A DNA stretch of 64,000 bases from assembly GCA_029207755.1 (NCBI GenBank), contig JARCOQ010000003.1, positions 86,633,994 to 86,697,993 of the forward strand, read 5' to 3'. Under the pieces are notes generated by a model. That model ran no database searches. It was not told the DNA's origin and worked only from the letters and a program-made list of their open reading frames with translations. Origin of the DNA: Chamaea fasciata. Its lineage: Eukaryota; Chordata; Aves; Passeriformes; Sylviidae. Both the position numbers and the translations under genes were made by a program. Below are positions 1 to 12,150 of the stretch, piece by piece; the first letter of the stretch is position 1, and each line of letters begins with the position of its first letter.

Positions 1-2171
1 AATTTAAATACATGTTTAAGGATAAAAAAGGAAGATAATTAATCTTCCATTTATTAAAGGAACACATTTACTCTCCTTACCAGTTCAGAGAATGTTAGTT
101 TTTGTATCATTTTCTGACAAAATTTGCTTAGATTTTAGAAAAATATTGTGTTGAATCATATGCTGTGTGCAGAAAACAGAATGCTGACTTTTTCATAATT
201 GAATTATTTTGTCACTATACTAGATAAGACATTATAACATTTTCTATAAGTTCTCATAGAGCCATACCTAGTGCACTGCAGAATTTTTCAGCTTCTCTTT
301 TCCTCAGTGAATAGGAGTCTTCAAAAAAAATGAATGATGTGGCATTCACATAAACACATCTGCAGCCTGATTTCTAAACATGTAATTTATCTTTACAGAT
401 GTTAGTAAAATGATTAGGCATCTAAAGCATCCAACTGGAAGACCAATTAAATGAAAATACAGTTTTGGACTTTAAAAATGCAGTATTTCTTTTCTTCTGC
501 TAGAGAGAAATCCAGGAGAAAAACCCCCAAAAATCAATTGAAAATACAAAGAAACCTCAAAACTTCAAAGGTATTTATCATGTGTCTGAGAGAAGGAAAA
601 GCCCTTAGCTTCATGGAAGAGAAAAAGGATCAAACATCTTAAGAAGTCAAGGGTTATTTCATTGGGATTGACTTTATGCTGAAATATATTTACTTAACTC
701 AGCTTTCTATTAACATAATTCATTTCTCAAAACATTTTTCCCCCTCATTTATAATTTCCTCTTTCGATGGAGAGCTGGGGACAAGAATTTAGAACCAGAT
801 TTTGTGTTATTTGTCTTAGTCATCTTCTGATGTGAGTATTTCATGACTCTTATACAGACCAAAAATCTATGGCTGCAGCTGGGTTGAAGGACTGCGACCC
901 AGGGATGGTTGATTGCAGTCATGGATATGTATAATTTGTGTGCTGTTTATGAATCTCCAAACCATGCCTCAACTAAATCCTTTTGTTCACTGCAAATTGC
1001 AAACTATGTCACTGCTTTCAAGATAGCTGTCTTTTAACTGAGGGTTTGTGAATGTAAGTGGATCTTACAAAACTGAATAAATTATTTCAATGCTAAAAAT
1101 GGCTCAAAGAAGAATGATGCGTATTAAAAAATTACAAATCTTCATTACAGGAAGTGTGTTCTTTGAAAGGAAACTGTCGTTTAGTGGTTGAAGTAAATTG
1201 CTATTAGCCACCATGTTTTTAAGAGAAACCCAAATATTTCACTTAAGTTTGAAAAGTTTAGATTTCTATCAGCTGTATTAAAGAAAAAAAATATTCTTGA
1301 TTAACAATGCCAAATATATGATATGTAATTTGTGTTATAGCAAAGTTTTAAGGACATTTTTGAGATACCAGATCCAGACTCATCCATGCTACGATTTATT
1401 AGAATTTCTAATTAGCCTATAAAGTGATAAAGAATGTTTGATCTACTAAGTCTTTCAAAAATAATTTTCACACAGCTTTTCTTTTTCTCTTTTGCTTACC
1501 TTTAAGCACAATTCTTGCACAAGACTGGGACTACACAATACCATCCCCAGTAATAATTTAATTGCATGGTGCTGGGATGAGGCTGAATATGATTATGGCT
1601 TCATCACTTCCATAAAATGTACCATCTTTCATCTAATAATATCATATGAAGTATAATTATAAATAATTTAAGATCTTTTTCTCCAACAAAGAATCAGACT
1701 GCATTCAATGGAAATTTTTTTTTTGTCATGCGTGTTTGTTTACTTATCATTGGGGCAGCCTTCCCAGACCTTAGTATAATATATAAAAAATTCTTCTGTG
1801 GCAGTAAGGATCACAGAAGTTGCAATTGAGGCACTTTAATGCACAATCCATTTTAAGTCCCCTATACTGTAGTTTTCTTAAAATCTCTATGATTAAATAT
1901 ATCAGTGTTAAGATATTCACTGTGAATATCTTGAAACAATAACAAATGTTAGTTTGGAAATTTATATTTTGAAGATCCAAAAATGTGTTTTAAATATACT
2001 TTCACTTCATCCTTTCTATGTGCTGCATGAAAAAGGAACTACATACACTAACTCTTTGAATAACCTGAAATAAGAGCACTGGATTAAATTTTGATTGGTT
2101 GGTTGGTTTGGTTTTGTGTCAATGTATAATAAAATATATACGCCATTAAAAAAATACAGAATTGGGTTTAT
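1..2171. other. A+T-rich non-coding DNA, no gene seen
   Basis: No ORF with protein-like composition and no recognisable transposon occurs here. The only ORFs are a lysine/serine-rich 63-codon one near 451 and a 69-codon antisense one near 1771, both typical of chance in A+T-rich DNA. Two stretches look less random because they mix balanced base composition with homeodomain-like ATTA/TAAT cores: about 860-1060 and about 1495-1640. That is a visual impression only. A short (TTGG)n/TTTGG tract lies at 2095-2116. Confidence 0.6.
2095..2116. repeat. (TTGG)n / TTTGG low-complexity tract
   Basis: A run of TTGG units grades into TTTGG and TTTTG. It belongs to the AAAC/AAACC-type class that recurs across the window on either strand. 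It lies about 55 bases before the CR1 fragment at 2172. Confidence 0.7.
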
Positions 2172-2874
2172 AAGAACATCATGAAGTTCAAAAAAGGGAA
2201 TTGCAAAATCCTGCACCTGGGGAACAAACCCAGGTACCAGTATAAGCTGGAGGCTGCATGGCTGAAAAAGTTGGAAGGACCTTGGGATACTGGTGGGCAC
2301 AAAGCTTAACATGAGCCACCAATGTGCCCTTTTGTCAAAGGCAGCTAAACGTACCCTTGGCTGCATTAGGAAGAGCGTTGTCAGCACAGCAAGGGAGGTG
2401 ATCCCTCCCCTTTACTTAGCACTGATTTCAGGCTAAACCTGAAATGTTGTGTGCCTGGATCCTCAGTAAAACAGAAATACAGGAGACTGTGAAGGACCGT
2501 GAATATTATTATGAGTCTGGAGCATCTCTCCAATGAAAAACATCTGAGAATGCTGGGACTGTTCATCCTTGAAATGAAAAGGCCCAGAAAGGACCTCATT
2601 AATGTGTGCAAATACTTGGAGGGAGGGTGCAGAAAAGACTTCCAGGCTTGTTCATTGGTTCCCAGTGAAAGGATTAGGGGCAACGGGCACAAAGTAGAAC
2701 ACAGTACATCTGACATCTGAACATCAAATACACTTTTGCACTGTGGGGGTAGCACAGGCTGGCCAGGAAAGTTGTGGAGTCCCCATCCTTGAAGATATTC
2801 AAGAGCTCTACTTGAACAGGGGGATTGAACCCCATCCAGCAGTTCCTTCCAACTTCAACCATTCTGTAATTCTG
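2172..2874 (+). mobile_element. CR1 LINE fragment, sense, 5'-truncated, ends at 3' tail
   Basis: This is a degraded copy of the chicken-repeat-1 (CR1) non-LTR retrotransposon in sense orientation. The 5' part reads in frame as a relic of the C-terminal RT region, with residues such as KFKKGNCKILHLGNKPRYQY, which resembles the CR1 segment around KAKCKVLHLG. From about 2510 a second open stretch gives EHLSNEKHLRMLGLF and later PSERIRGNGHK, both characteristic of the CR1 ORF2 C-terminus. The last 130 bases match the conserved CR1 3' UTR (cacaggctggccaggaaagt, then ccttccaacttcaaccattc) and end in an ATTCTGTAATTCT tail. Stops and frame changes make it non-functional. It has the usual CR1 structure of 5' truncation with an intact 3' end. 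I recognise this from remembered family features, not from an alignment. Confidence 0.92.
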
Positions 2875-5800
2875 AAAATAAAATTAAATGCTATACACGC
2901 AGCAATGTTACAGTTCACTACTAAGTGACAAATAACAGCATTTTACTAATCTTTATAATAACTTACATGATACCTTATTTCATTTATGGTTTGGGAAAAT
3001 ACAGTCTGGTGATTCTACATACACACACACACCTTTCAGAGAGTCCTGTGGAGTTTTCCAGAACTTCTAAACTGCAATTTGGACTATAACTTGGATTTCA
3101 ATTTTCACTTTTTCCTATCAATAAAGGCTTGGTACTTTACGCTCTGACTTCTTGTATTTAGAAGAGCTGCCTTCTATTTTCTGATGTTGCAATATTGATC
3201 AGCAAGAGTGGATTGTTTTAGGTGAAGGGGAGATTTCTTCAAAGAAGAAAGCAAACCTCTAAAATTTTACAGAAGTACAAACATTGTGATTTTTTTTTTT
3301 TTTTAAATACAAGTAAAGTAATTCATTTTTGGTTCTGGGTATGTCACTTTGAAATTTGTTTTTGTGATGCTTTTAGTCCCTGGTCAGAATGTTAATGAAG
3401 ATGGGCATGCCCTCTTTATGATCTATGCAGGTTAGCATTAATCTATTTCTTTATACTACTAGTCATATTTAATAACAAAACAGCTTATTAGTTTGCATTT
3501 CTAGCACTTTTCAGATGTTGAAAATGTAAATAATTTTCCAAAGAATGAATTTCAATAAGATTCTCTGTGTTTTTTCCAGTTAAAAAAGTTTTCCTTATAG
3601 ATGACGAATATACACATTGAAAGTATTTCTCAATAAGAAAGATATGGATTTGGTGAATACTTTCTAATTCTGAAAGGTAAAAATATTAAAGAAAATAATA
3701 AAGCTTGCTTGCTAGACTTTATTTCTGCTGTTCAGCTTGCTGATTTTTTCTTCCTATGCAGTACTGCTCTGAGCAAAATTGCCTCCAAGAATTTGTAGTA
3801 CCTCAACTTACCTGAGAAAAAAAATAAAGTTGTTTTTTGGAAAAAAAAAAAAAAGCTAAAGATACTGTTCACTATGGTCTTGCAAAGGATCCAGCTGTCA
3901 AATTCTGAAATTTTCAAAATATTATTAAAACCAAAAAAACTATATACTTCAATGACTTATTGTTCTATTTGAAGAAGTCTCAATTACTCAGATTCACCTG
4001 TTTCTTTCTGGTTATTACAGCCTGTGTACCTACAGCATGTATTAATAAAGACAGCTTTACTGCAAAATTTTGCTTTAATTTTCTCTTTTTTTTTTAGTGT
4101 GTTATTGTGATAGTAGTAAAAGTATAATGTATATTAAAAAGTAAGATTTTGCACTGGGTTTCACATCCAACTCAGCAAACGTAACAGCAGTCCCAAGGAC
4201 TTCTGAGAATCCAGGGTAGGCTGGAAAGTAGGTTGAGGACCGCTGTACTCTGATAGTTGAAATGCCTACAGCCAGTGCTAAAATGTAGGACCTGGGTCAC
4301 CAACCAGCAATAGATCAAATTATTTGTTTGTAATAAACTGACACTTTAACATGGTCTAATCAGGTTGCTAGAGAAATGTTGTAAATTTCAAATACTCTTA
4401 TTTCTCTAAGAGGATGCTTACAGATGGTAAACCATATGTACTCTTCTAGCCATTACACTGGCCACTTCTAGCCACTTCTTGGGCCTCACTGTAAGTGTAA
4501 GTGGAATATGATAAAATGCTAATCAAGCTGAGAGTGCCCAGCATGTCCATCGTTCTTCATATGAACCATTATGATTGTTATAGAGATTTTTGACAGTTGG
4601 TTCCCCCCTCCACCAGATAGATTTACTGGCACAGATCAGTTATGTTACCTGGTAGCTCAAGATGGATGACTCAAAAGGACCCAGACAAAAGAAATCCTAT
4701 GGCAATTATACTCTTAAAATCGAAACTCCCAATCCCTCATGCAACAGTCTGGACAAACAGCAGTATTAGGATCATGGGTCTTCTCACTCTTTGTTGGTTT
4801 GCTCTTTCATTGCCAAGGGGTCATCACATGGTCATCTTCTATCAGGTTGCTTTCAGTAGGGGTTTCCGTCAGTTCTGTAGTTCATGTTAGGACAAGGCTG
4901 TTACAGTTTATGGGCTGTTCACTCTAGCTATTAATTTTTAGGCAATATTTAAGCTACAGCTCAGTCTATTCTAACTATTGTTAGCTCCGGGTTTCCCTAT
5001 GATCCCTCTTTGACTTAAACATAGCCTAAATATAAATATAGTTCATACTGAGTTCAACCTTCTGCCTAACATTTCTAGCTACTTATGTCAAGTATGCACT
5101 TAGGTATTTCCAAGTAATATACAATTTTCCATAATGATCCTGTCAAATTATGTCATAATCTCAAGAAGCACAGACCTCCATCTACACATTTCTATAAGAA
5201 GTAATTTGGAAACCAAGAGCTGAGAGTGTGTTCAGTATGTAGTGCCAGCTTAGTTTCCCTACTTTCACCTTAGTTTCTAAATACACTAAGCAAAATAAAT
5301 ACACAAACCAAAATAACAAAGGAAGGCAGAAAAATATATTTCCTTTTTTTCATCACTTTACTGCATGAAAGGGCTATTTCTTATACCATAAAACCTCTTT
5401 GAAAATACTTTATAATTTATCTAATCTTAGATCTTGGAATAAATTAAATACTGAAGACTAGTTGCACAAAAATCAGCTTTTTCTTAAATGTAGAAATAAC
5501 AGTTCCTTCACTTCCAAAGTGACATAATTTTGTAAGAATAAATATATTTTTATTACTTTGATGATGATAGATATTTCTTAACCACTGCTGAGCTATACAA
5601 AAGGACAGTATCCTCAGATGTTAGCACTCCATGTAAAATACGGAAGCACTTCTAGCTTATCAAGATAAAAATATGCTGAAATTACTCATATAATGTATGT
5701 GAATAAAATTACTCCTAATCAAAATGAACTGCCCACATGAAAAGCCCAAATCAACAATACAAAAAATGGAGCTAAAAATAATTATGACAGCTATCCTTTT

Positions 5801-6102
5801 TCTCAATAGAGCAAAAATATTTAGTACAGTAAATAGCTAAATATGAGCATGTCTTCACAACGATATATTCTGAATCTAACTTTCCTCTCCAGTCAATCTG
5901 AATTTTATTACTGGGAGTTTAGAGGAAATGATGCTGCATTCTTTTAAAAACTTTTCTTTGAGATGCTTCCATTTTCCTAGATTCTAAATAAATATTTCAT
6001 GTTAGCAACACTTAAACATTTCATTTTGCATTTTGAAATGTGTCTTCTACTTCTTTGCTTTTAATGTTACAGTTATTAATACCAGTATTGAAATTAATCC
6101 TT
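2875..6102. other. A+T-rich non-coding DNA with short simple repeats
   Basis: No gene is seen. The stretch contains a short (AC)n run at about 3020-3032, T and A runs near 3291-3304 and 3841-3854, and otherwise unremarkable A+T-rich sequence. A slightly G+C-richer part at about 4550-5000 holds two overlapping chance-sized ORFs of 82 and 62 codons in different frames. Neither resembles a family I know. That part could be an old, unrecognisable repeat. Confidence 0.55.
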
Positions 6103-6335
6103 AATCACAGAATCATTTAGGTGGGAAAGACATCTCAGATCATTGAGTCGCACCTCTGACCAACCACCATCTTGTCAGCTAGACCATGGCAATAAGTGAC
6201 ACATCAAGTTGTTTCTCAGACACCTCCTGGGATGATGACTTTCTTGACCACCTCCCTGGGCAGCCCATTTTAATGCTTAACAACCCTTTCCACAAAGAAA
6301 TTCTTCCTGATATCCAATCTAAACCTCCCTAAATT
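6103..6335 (-). mobile_element. CR1 LINE 3' fragment, antisense
   Basis: On the + strand the block starts with the reverse complement of the CR1 tail and UTR (atcacagaatcatttaggtg, then ctcagatcattgagtc). It continues through the dccacctccctgggcagccc-like segment at about 6250 and ends at the ttcttcctgatatccaatct / aaacctccct segment, all typical of the last 230 bases of CR1. Its divergence from the remembered consensus is considerable, and no coding potential remains. The element's own 3' end is at 6103. Confidence 0.9.
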
Positions 6336-6990
6336 GTGAAATTACTCAGAATATTTGGAGTTTTCAATATTTTTTTGGCAGGAAATTTTCTCATCGAAAA
6401 TACTCTTGTAGTTTGAATTGTGTCAAGTAATGTATGGTGTATTCTGTTTCTGTTTAATGCAAACAAGTACCCCCTCCCTAAATTTTGTTTCCATTTATTA
6501 AATGAAAACATTATTTCTTCAGGTCTAGTATAAAATTCTTAAACTTTGGCTTCAGTTAAATCAACAGAAAAAGTTTTACTAACTTTGACAGACTAAGCAT
6601 TGAACCTTAAGAATTATGTAGCTACTGCATTATATTGTGTACGAATATAATTAACTTCATCAATACACAAGTTCTATAAATAAATATATATATTTCTTTA
6701 TATATAGTCTATTCATATTATATGCATTCATATCTTTTAATATGTTAACATTATGGGTACACCCACACAAATAAGAAATTCCCAAACCAAAAGAAAATTT
6801 TAAAAATAACAGAACTCTGGATATTGTAAGGACTCTTATGTATTAGGAAAAGAATTTAAAAAAAAGAGACAACGCCCTCTAATCCTAATCCACTTGAAGA
6901 TTAAGATCAAACAGAGAAGGGGAAAAATAAACAAACAAACAAACAAAAGAGAAGTTAAACAACAGACTCTCCTTGAAACTGGGAGTTTCT
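6336..6990. other. A+T-rich non-coding DNA
   Basis: No gene is seen. There is an AT-dominated stretch with short (TA)n runs at about 6680-6740 and an (AAAC)n microsatellite at 6928-6948. Confidence 0.55.
6928..6948. repeat. (AAAC)n microsatellite
   Basis: About four perfect AAAC units with A-rich edges. It lies immediately before the G+C-richer patch that starts near 6990. Confidence 0.8.
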
Positions 6991-7245
6991 GGACTTTAAC
7001 TCCTGGGCAAACAGAAATGAGGTACCGGCTTGACAATGGCCAAGCGAGACGACTCCATTGGGTGCCTTTTTATCCTGACTGAAGGAGAAGATGACGGAGC
7101 AGCACCCCCAAGGTGGTGAGCAGCAGGTCCAGCACTCAGGCTCCCCGCCTTTGTGCCAAGCCAGAGGCCTGAGTGCCAGCACAGGGCTTCCCTCCAGCTC
7201 CCTCTGCTCGAACTGGGTTATGGTTCTGTGGCTCCCTGCCTTGTA
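6990..7245. other. G+C-rich patch of unknown origin
   Basis: This patch stands out from its surroundings by base composition and has several CpGs, for example near 7027, 7045 and 7052. On the minus strand a TATA-like ATAAAAAGGC lies at about 7065-7075, just downstream of CT-rich sequence. Overlapping ORFs of 62-95 codons cross it on both strands, but none resembles a known protein. Possibilities are a fragment of a retroviral-type LTR, an old exon-like fragment or a regulatory element. I cannot tell which. Confidence 0.3.
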
Positions 7246-10200
7246 GGCTTATGTTCATTTTTTTTTTTTTTTTCCTCTGCGAGCAGAGAATGAAAGTGAC
7301 AAGACCATTCCAGGAGGGCAGCCAAGAAGATGTCAGTGTATTTTTCTTAGCTGGGCATAAAAGTGATGGTAATGATACGATGATTTTTTGTCTCTGAAAA
7401 TTTCCCATGCACACTTCGTTCATAAAGAAGCATTTTCTGTTTTAAAAACATGTCAGTGGAAAAAAAGGGTAAATTAAAGATTTTTGAGTAGAGAGACAGG
7501 CAATTTTTCCCAACATGAATTAAATATTAAAGAAATTACTGCAAGTCCTTGTGTTTTGAAGAACTTAGGCCTCACACTGCTGGGCTTTGTTGTTTTTTAA
7601 GAGAAAATAATTGCCATATTTGCAGTACTCATTATAGTAGGCAGTTAAATAGCATGATGGAGACATACTTATAAAATAAATATGCATTAACCATCACTGA
7701 ACTGCATATTCATAATATGGCCAGCACCCCAGTTTTTTCCTGAAAACAGCCTTTTACATTGGCCAAGACAACTCACATAATGGGCATCATTGCTTTGCAG
7801 CTTTATCCCTCTGAGCCACTTTGAGTTCTGTAGACAGAAACTTCCCCAAAGAAGGAAAACACAACTGGTTTTCTGGCTTTCAGACTTACATAAAACCAGT
7901 GCTAAAATAGGCTGAAAATAGGTTTTAGTGTTTGTCAGGAGACAAAAGTCTAAGCAACATACCAGTTATTTCTTTCATCTTCTTTTCTCTTGCCATTTAA
8001 CTAAGTTCAGAAACAACTTCTCTTATGCTTTTTTTTGAACCCAAATTGGTGGCAATTTTTCATTGCATAGCTATATTTGAAGCATACCTCAGCTAGCTCT
8101 CTCAAGGCCATTTCAAGCAATAAAAAAGATACACCCTAGTGTTTTGGAAAGAATTATGTTTAGTTTCAGTATTCTTTAATATTAGTTTTATTTTCCTTAA
8201 TCATAACTCCATGTTAATTTTTAATTTTCTCCTGCCAATTACCACTGTGCTGAAACTGGAAATGACAATTATAGGACTGAGCAATTTGTCTTCATTCCAT
8301 ATGTTCTCCATATCCTCAGTGAATTTAACTACCCTATTATGTACTAGCTATTGACTTATTTAGCAGTGTTTATTTATGCATTTGTAAGATATTTCCTTGA
8401 ATTTCTGTTCTGTATTCTGATTAGTGATAACACAATATTTTGTAGAAACACACTTTTGTTGATTCACAGTCTTTTCAAAGACAGATGTTTTGTCTCTGAA
8501 GGCATTTTGTTCAGTGTTTCTTATAATGGTTCTTTCCTATGTACTTTCCTGTTTATCCATATTTTATAATAGAATGCCCCTTTTCTGAAATACACAGTGA
8601 AACATACTAAAATATATATGTTTTAATTACATCAGTACATAATACACTGTGATATACATACCAGGCTATAAAGTTTAGAATAATAATTTATTCATTTTTA
8701 CAAACCTTCCGGTCTTCCTTACTAACTCAGATCTACTTTATTTTCTGGAGAGAATTCACTGGCATATTCACATACATTCCCTTACCATTGTGGTAACATT
8801 GAAAATAGTGCAGGCATAATGGCCATGGATTCCATTTTGGTAAGCAATGAGATGAGTCAGATATTTATCACAGAGGCCCGTCAAAGGGGAGGGGTGGCTT
8901 TACAGTAATCAACTTTTAGGAAGAGACAATAAAGTAAGACAGTTGCATTGAAGTGTTTCAATTCATTGTTTAGGGCTAGGACATTTTCAGGTGTGAAAAT
9001 TCACAAAATACTCAAGGGACATAAAAAGGCTAAAATCTGATTTATGTTTTGAATCAGACAGAACCAGTACTAGAATATGGTCCCTCTTCTTAAAAATCCA
9101 CCATAATCTCCGTACTGTAAAATTTATCTTCCATTTAGCTGTTTATAGAGAAAGGAAGATATGCCAAAGAAGAATTTGACATTTTAAAAGAGGCTGATGC
9201 TATAATTTGATGAACAAGAATCTTGCCTGCTATGTAGGATGGAGTCTGTGGGAACCTAATCTGTCATAAACAAGCAGATTGGTTACTCCCACACCCAAGT
9301 TAAATGTTCTAGCCAGTGGGTTATTGTCTGGGCATTGGGTAGGCTGAGAGAATATCTATCATAACCTTCTCACATAGAGAAATACATTCTCCAAAAGTGT
9401 CATTTTGATTCTACATCAGAAAAGTAATAAACTATTTTAAAACTACATGCTTTCTTTTTCTTTTATGGAACTGAAAAATATTTTTCTGATCAGGACTAGA
9501 AAATAATACAATTCTCACATTCCTTCTTTAGTTTGTCAATCATGGATCTGAGTGAAAAATAATCTAGGTTACTAAAGTTTATTTCAGGAAAAACCACCAA
9601 GAAATACAAGTAGAAATAAAAAATCCAACCAGACAGCCAACCAACCAACCAACCAGTTCTGCTGGCCCTGCTTCCATCTGCAGGCAAAGGGAAAAAAACA
9701 AATCGTGAGTGGGCATTCATTTATATTTAAGTGCATCTACCAAAATATAGAAAGATACCTTTCTAAAAAGCATATATAAAAAGCAATCCACAAACAGGTA
9801 TTTCTATAACCTGATATGTCTGGGAATTCCTTGAAATCAGTAGGGAATTCACTGCTTGAGGTTTATTCCACATTAAACATGTTTAGATAGAGTAAAAATG
9901 GATGCCATGAAAACCTCTAACTTTCCCTAGTTAAATCAAATTATTGATTCATTTTAACACTAATGATAATCGTATCGCCATCTGTGAGTTTTGACCATTG
10001 AAATTAGACAGTATCACACTTTAATCAGCTATGATTCTGTCTATATAACAAATAGTGTGACACAATATTGTAGAGTGAAATAGTTACTCCAGAGGACAAC
10101 ACATCCACACTATATTTTTGAACATTTTTATTTCAGTTTAGCTGTAGTCTGCTCTGGTGGACTAGATGACTATAAACAGCTGGAACACATTAGATGATGT

Positions 10201-10693
10201 TCTAGGATTTTTTCAGTCTAGCCTCATTCAAAAATGAAACCAGTCTACATCCTCAATAGCAGATTTGTGAAGCCAAAAAACAGGCTGTGAGAGCTGCTGT
10301 GAGATTAACTCCAAAAGTGTACCCACCCTTCATAAAGGACAATACGCTCAAGATAAGTAAAGAAGAATGCAATTACTTAGTCCCTAAATTAAACATTTCC
10401 TCATATTTAGAGAAATGCTGTGTTTAGTGAAGATGTAGGAGAAACTTGTTACTGAGATAAGCATCTCAAGGATCTATCCTCAGTTTCAGGAATTCTTGAA
10501 ATCTTTAGAGAGGGAAAATCCACCAGTATCTGCTGAGGGGAACACTCACATGGCAAAAATGATACCATGCAGAAATGGGATTTTTCTTCCCCCATCCGTC
10601 AGTTGGAGTGGGATTGAAAACTAAAATAAAAATACTATGAAAACCCTACTTTTGAAGTGAATCTCTCTATCATTCCCATTTACCGTGTACCAG
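7246..10693. other. A+T-rich non-coding DNA
   Basis: No gene or recognisable interspersed repeat is seen. A 15-base poly(T) lies at about 7258-7273 and an (AACC)n tract at 9636-9655. The ORFs here (60-75 codons, rich in F, L, I and S) look like chance. A motif reminiscent of a CR1 3' UTR (ggtggactagatgacta) occurs near 10156 but has no supporting flanks. Confidence 0.5.
9636..9655. repeat. (AACC)n microsatellite
   Basis: Four to five AACC units in a row. It is the complementary type of the TTGG tract near 2095. Confidence 0.75.
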
Positions 10694-10825
10694 TTCAAAT
10701 TGCAGAGCAGTTTCAGAGCTTGAGAGAGGATTTTGTAATGAAAGAGCCTGAGACTGAACTGACTGAAGAATTACAGTTATCAGTACTTAGCTATTATGTA
10801 TTTGGTCATAAGAAGATGCAAAATG
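10694..10825 (+). other. Weak candidate exon (44 codons), unidentified
   Basis: An open frame runs through here with less A+T-biased residues than other ORFs of the window, including QFQSLREDFVMKEP followed by ELTEELQLSVLSYYVFGH. It is preceded by a pyrimidine-rich stretch ending in TACCAG (AG at 10692-10693; a second AG at 10704-10705) and followed by a good donor-like ATG|GTAAGC. With these borders it is 132 bases long with phase 1 on both sides. The open frame continues upstream to about 10657 and past the donor to a stop near 10864. I do not recognise the protein. A chance ORF is the leading alternative. An A-rich tract 120 bases downstream could also hint at an old retroposed sequence. 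Confidence 0.18.
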
Positions 10826-10944
10826 GTAAGCTTATAAAGCTCTTCCTCTACCTAGGGCTGAAGTAAAAGAAATTGAAGGAAAGCCAAGGCCCAAGGCCAC
10901 CCTTACAAACTTTAGAAGTAAACGACTAATGGAGATACTTTGTT

Positions 10945-10992
10945 AAAAAACAAAACAAAACAAAAACCAAACCAAAAAACCAACAACAAACA
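10945..10992. repeat. A-rich AAAAC/AAACC low-complexity tract
   Basis: About 48 bases made almost only of A and C, built from AAAAC, AAACC and AAC units. It is the same class as the tracts at 17973, 31825, 44710 and 47834. Confidence 0.8.
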
Positions 10993-11884
10993 ATGCTTTA
11001 TTTGACAGATATTTTTCAACATCTAAAATTTTGTCTAAAGAAAGAAAAAGCATTAATAAGAGTGAGAATAATACTGCTCGACTGTTCAAAAACTCATTTC
11101 ACCTGTCATGTTTTGTGACACCAGTTGTACGTGGACATTCATCTGTATCACCCGATAGACTTCCCTTTTTTCTTTCTTATTCCACACACCTCTTTGGCAT
11201 GTGTGATAAATTTACTTGTCTGTCCTTATTCAAACACGTTGAAGATGTATTTTGTGTTTGAGCCTTTAAAAAAAGCTTCAAAAGCACCAAATTCTCTAGC
11301 TTATAAAACATGAGTATAATGATACTTGCATTATATATTCTGTTTCTTATGTACCCTTAAGCTTTTGGTTATTGTAGAATCCGAGGATGTTATTCAAAAC
11401 TGAATATATTAAATTTTAAAATATCTTTCCTAGGTAGGTATTATCTCTATTATGCAGAAAGTGGTGGTACAATCTTGAATAGGATTTCTGTTACATGATT
11501 CTATGATAGAACATATTCCAAATCAGGAATGTATAGACAACAACTTAAAGGTTTACTTCATGTTCTAAGTGCTCCATTGAAGTCTAATAATTCCTCTAAA
11601 CCCACCTTTCTTTAACAGATTTAGACCTTTTAACTGATAGATGTAGATAGCTTGATGCTTATCCTGGGAAAATGCTCTTTCATATATGTTTCATATACTG
11701 AAGCATAGCCATAATATGTGACACTATTCCTACGCTGTCCTGGATGTTAGCAGCCTTTGTTTGTGTTTACTTGGAGGATGTAAAGGAGGTTTCGTGATAG
11801 ATCCATTTATTCAATTTCCTTTTTTTTTGGAAACAGTCCCTTTAAACCATAGCTCTGAGGTGGAGTCGAGTTTGTCAATATTCA
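10993..11884. other. A+T-rich non-coding DNA
   Basis: No gene is seen. An isolated catgattctatgat near 11495 resembles a CR1 tail octamer, but the sequence before it does not convincingly match the CR1 UTR. Confidence 0.5.
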
Positions 11885-12150
11885 GAGCAGTAAAAGGAGA
11901 CAATGAGCACAAATTGAAATAAAGAGGTTTAAGACTGGAGGTAGGGAACACTTCTTTCACCATGTACATAGTCCAGCAGTGGTGCCAGTTACCCAGAAAG
12001 GTTGTGTAGTCTCTGTCCTTCATGGTGTTGAAGACCCAAGAGGTTAAAGCCCTGAGCAACCTGGTCTGAACCATAACTGACAGCTTTGAATAGGAGGATG
12101 AATTCACGATGTCCTGAGGTTACCTCAAACCTGAATTATTACATGATTCA
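11885..12150 (+). mobile_element. CR1 LINE 3' fragment, sense
   Basis: This fragment matches the last about 265 bases of CR1. It has the segment before the stop (gacaatgagcacaaattgaa), then gttacccagaaaggttgtgt and agtctctgtccttcatggtg. These are followed by ccctgagcaacctggtctga, which recalls a CR1 group whose UTR reads gctttgagcaggaggttgga. It ends with tgtcctgaggttacctcaaa and a cctgaattattacatgattc tail. The frame is broken and nothing is translated. The good match through a subgroup-specific UTR suggests that its subfamily could be assigned. Confidence 0.9.

Noticed and set aside
2016..2755. Two antisense ORFs of 123 and 124 codons
   Set aside because: They lie on the strand opposite the sense CR1 fragment at 2172-2874 and are shadows of it.
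4642..4927. Two overlapping + strand ORFs of 82 and 62 codons
   Set aside because: They share DNA in different frames with no homology; at most the sequence is an unrecognised old repeat.
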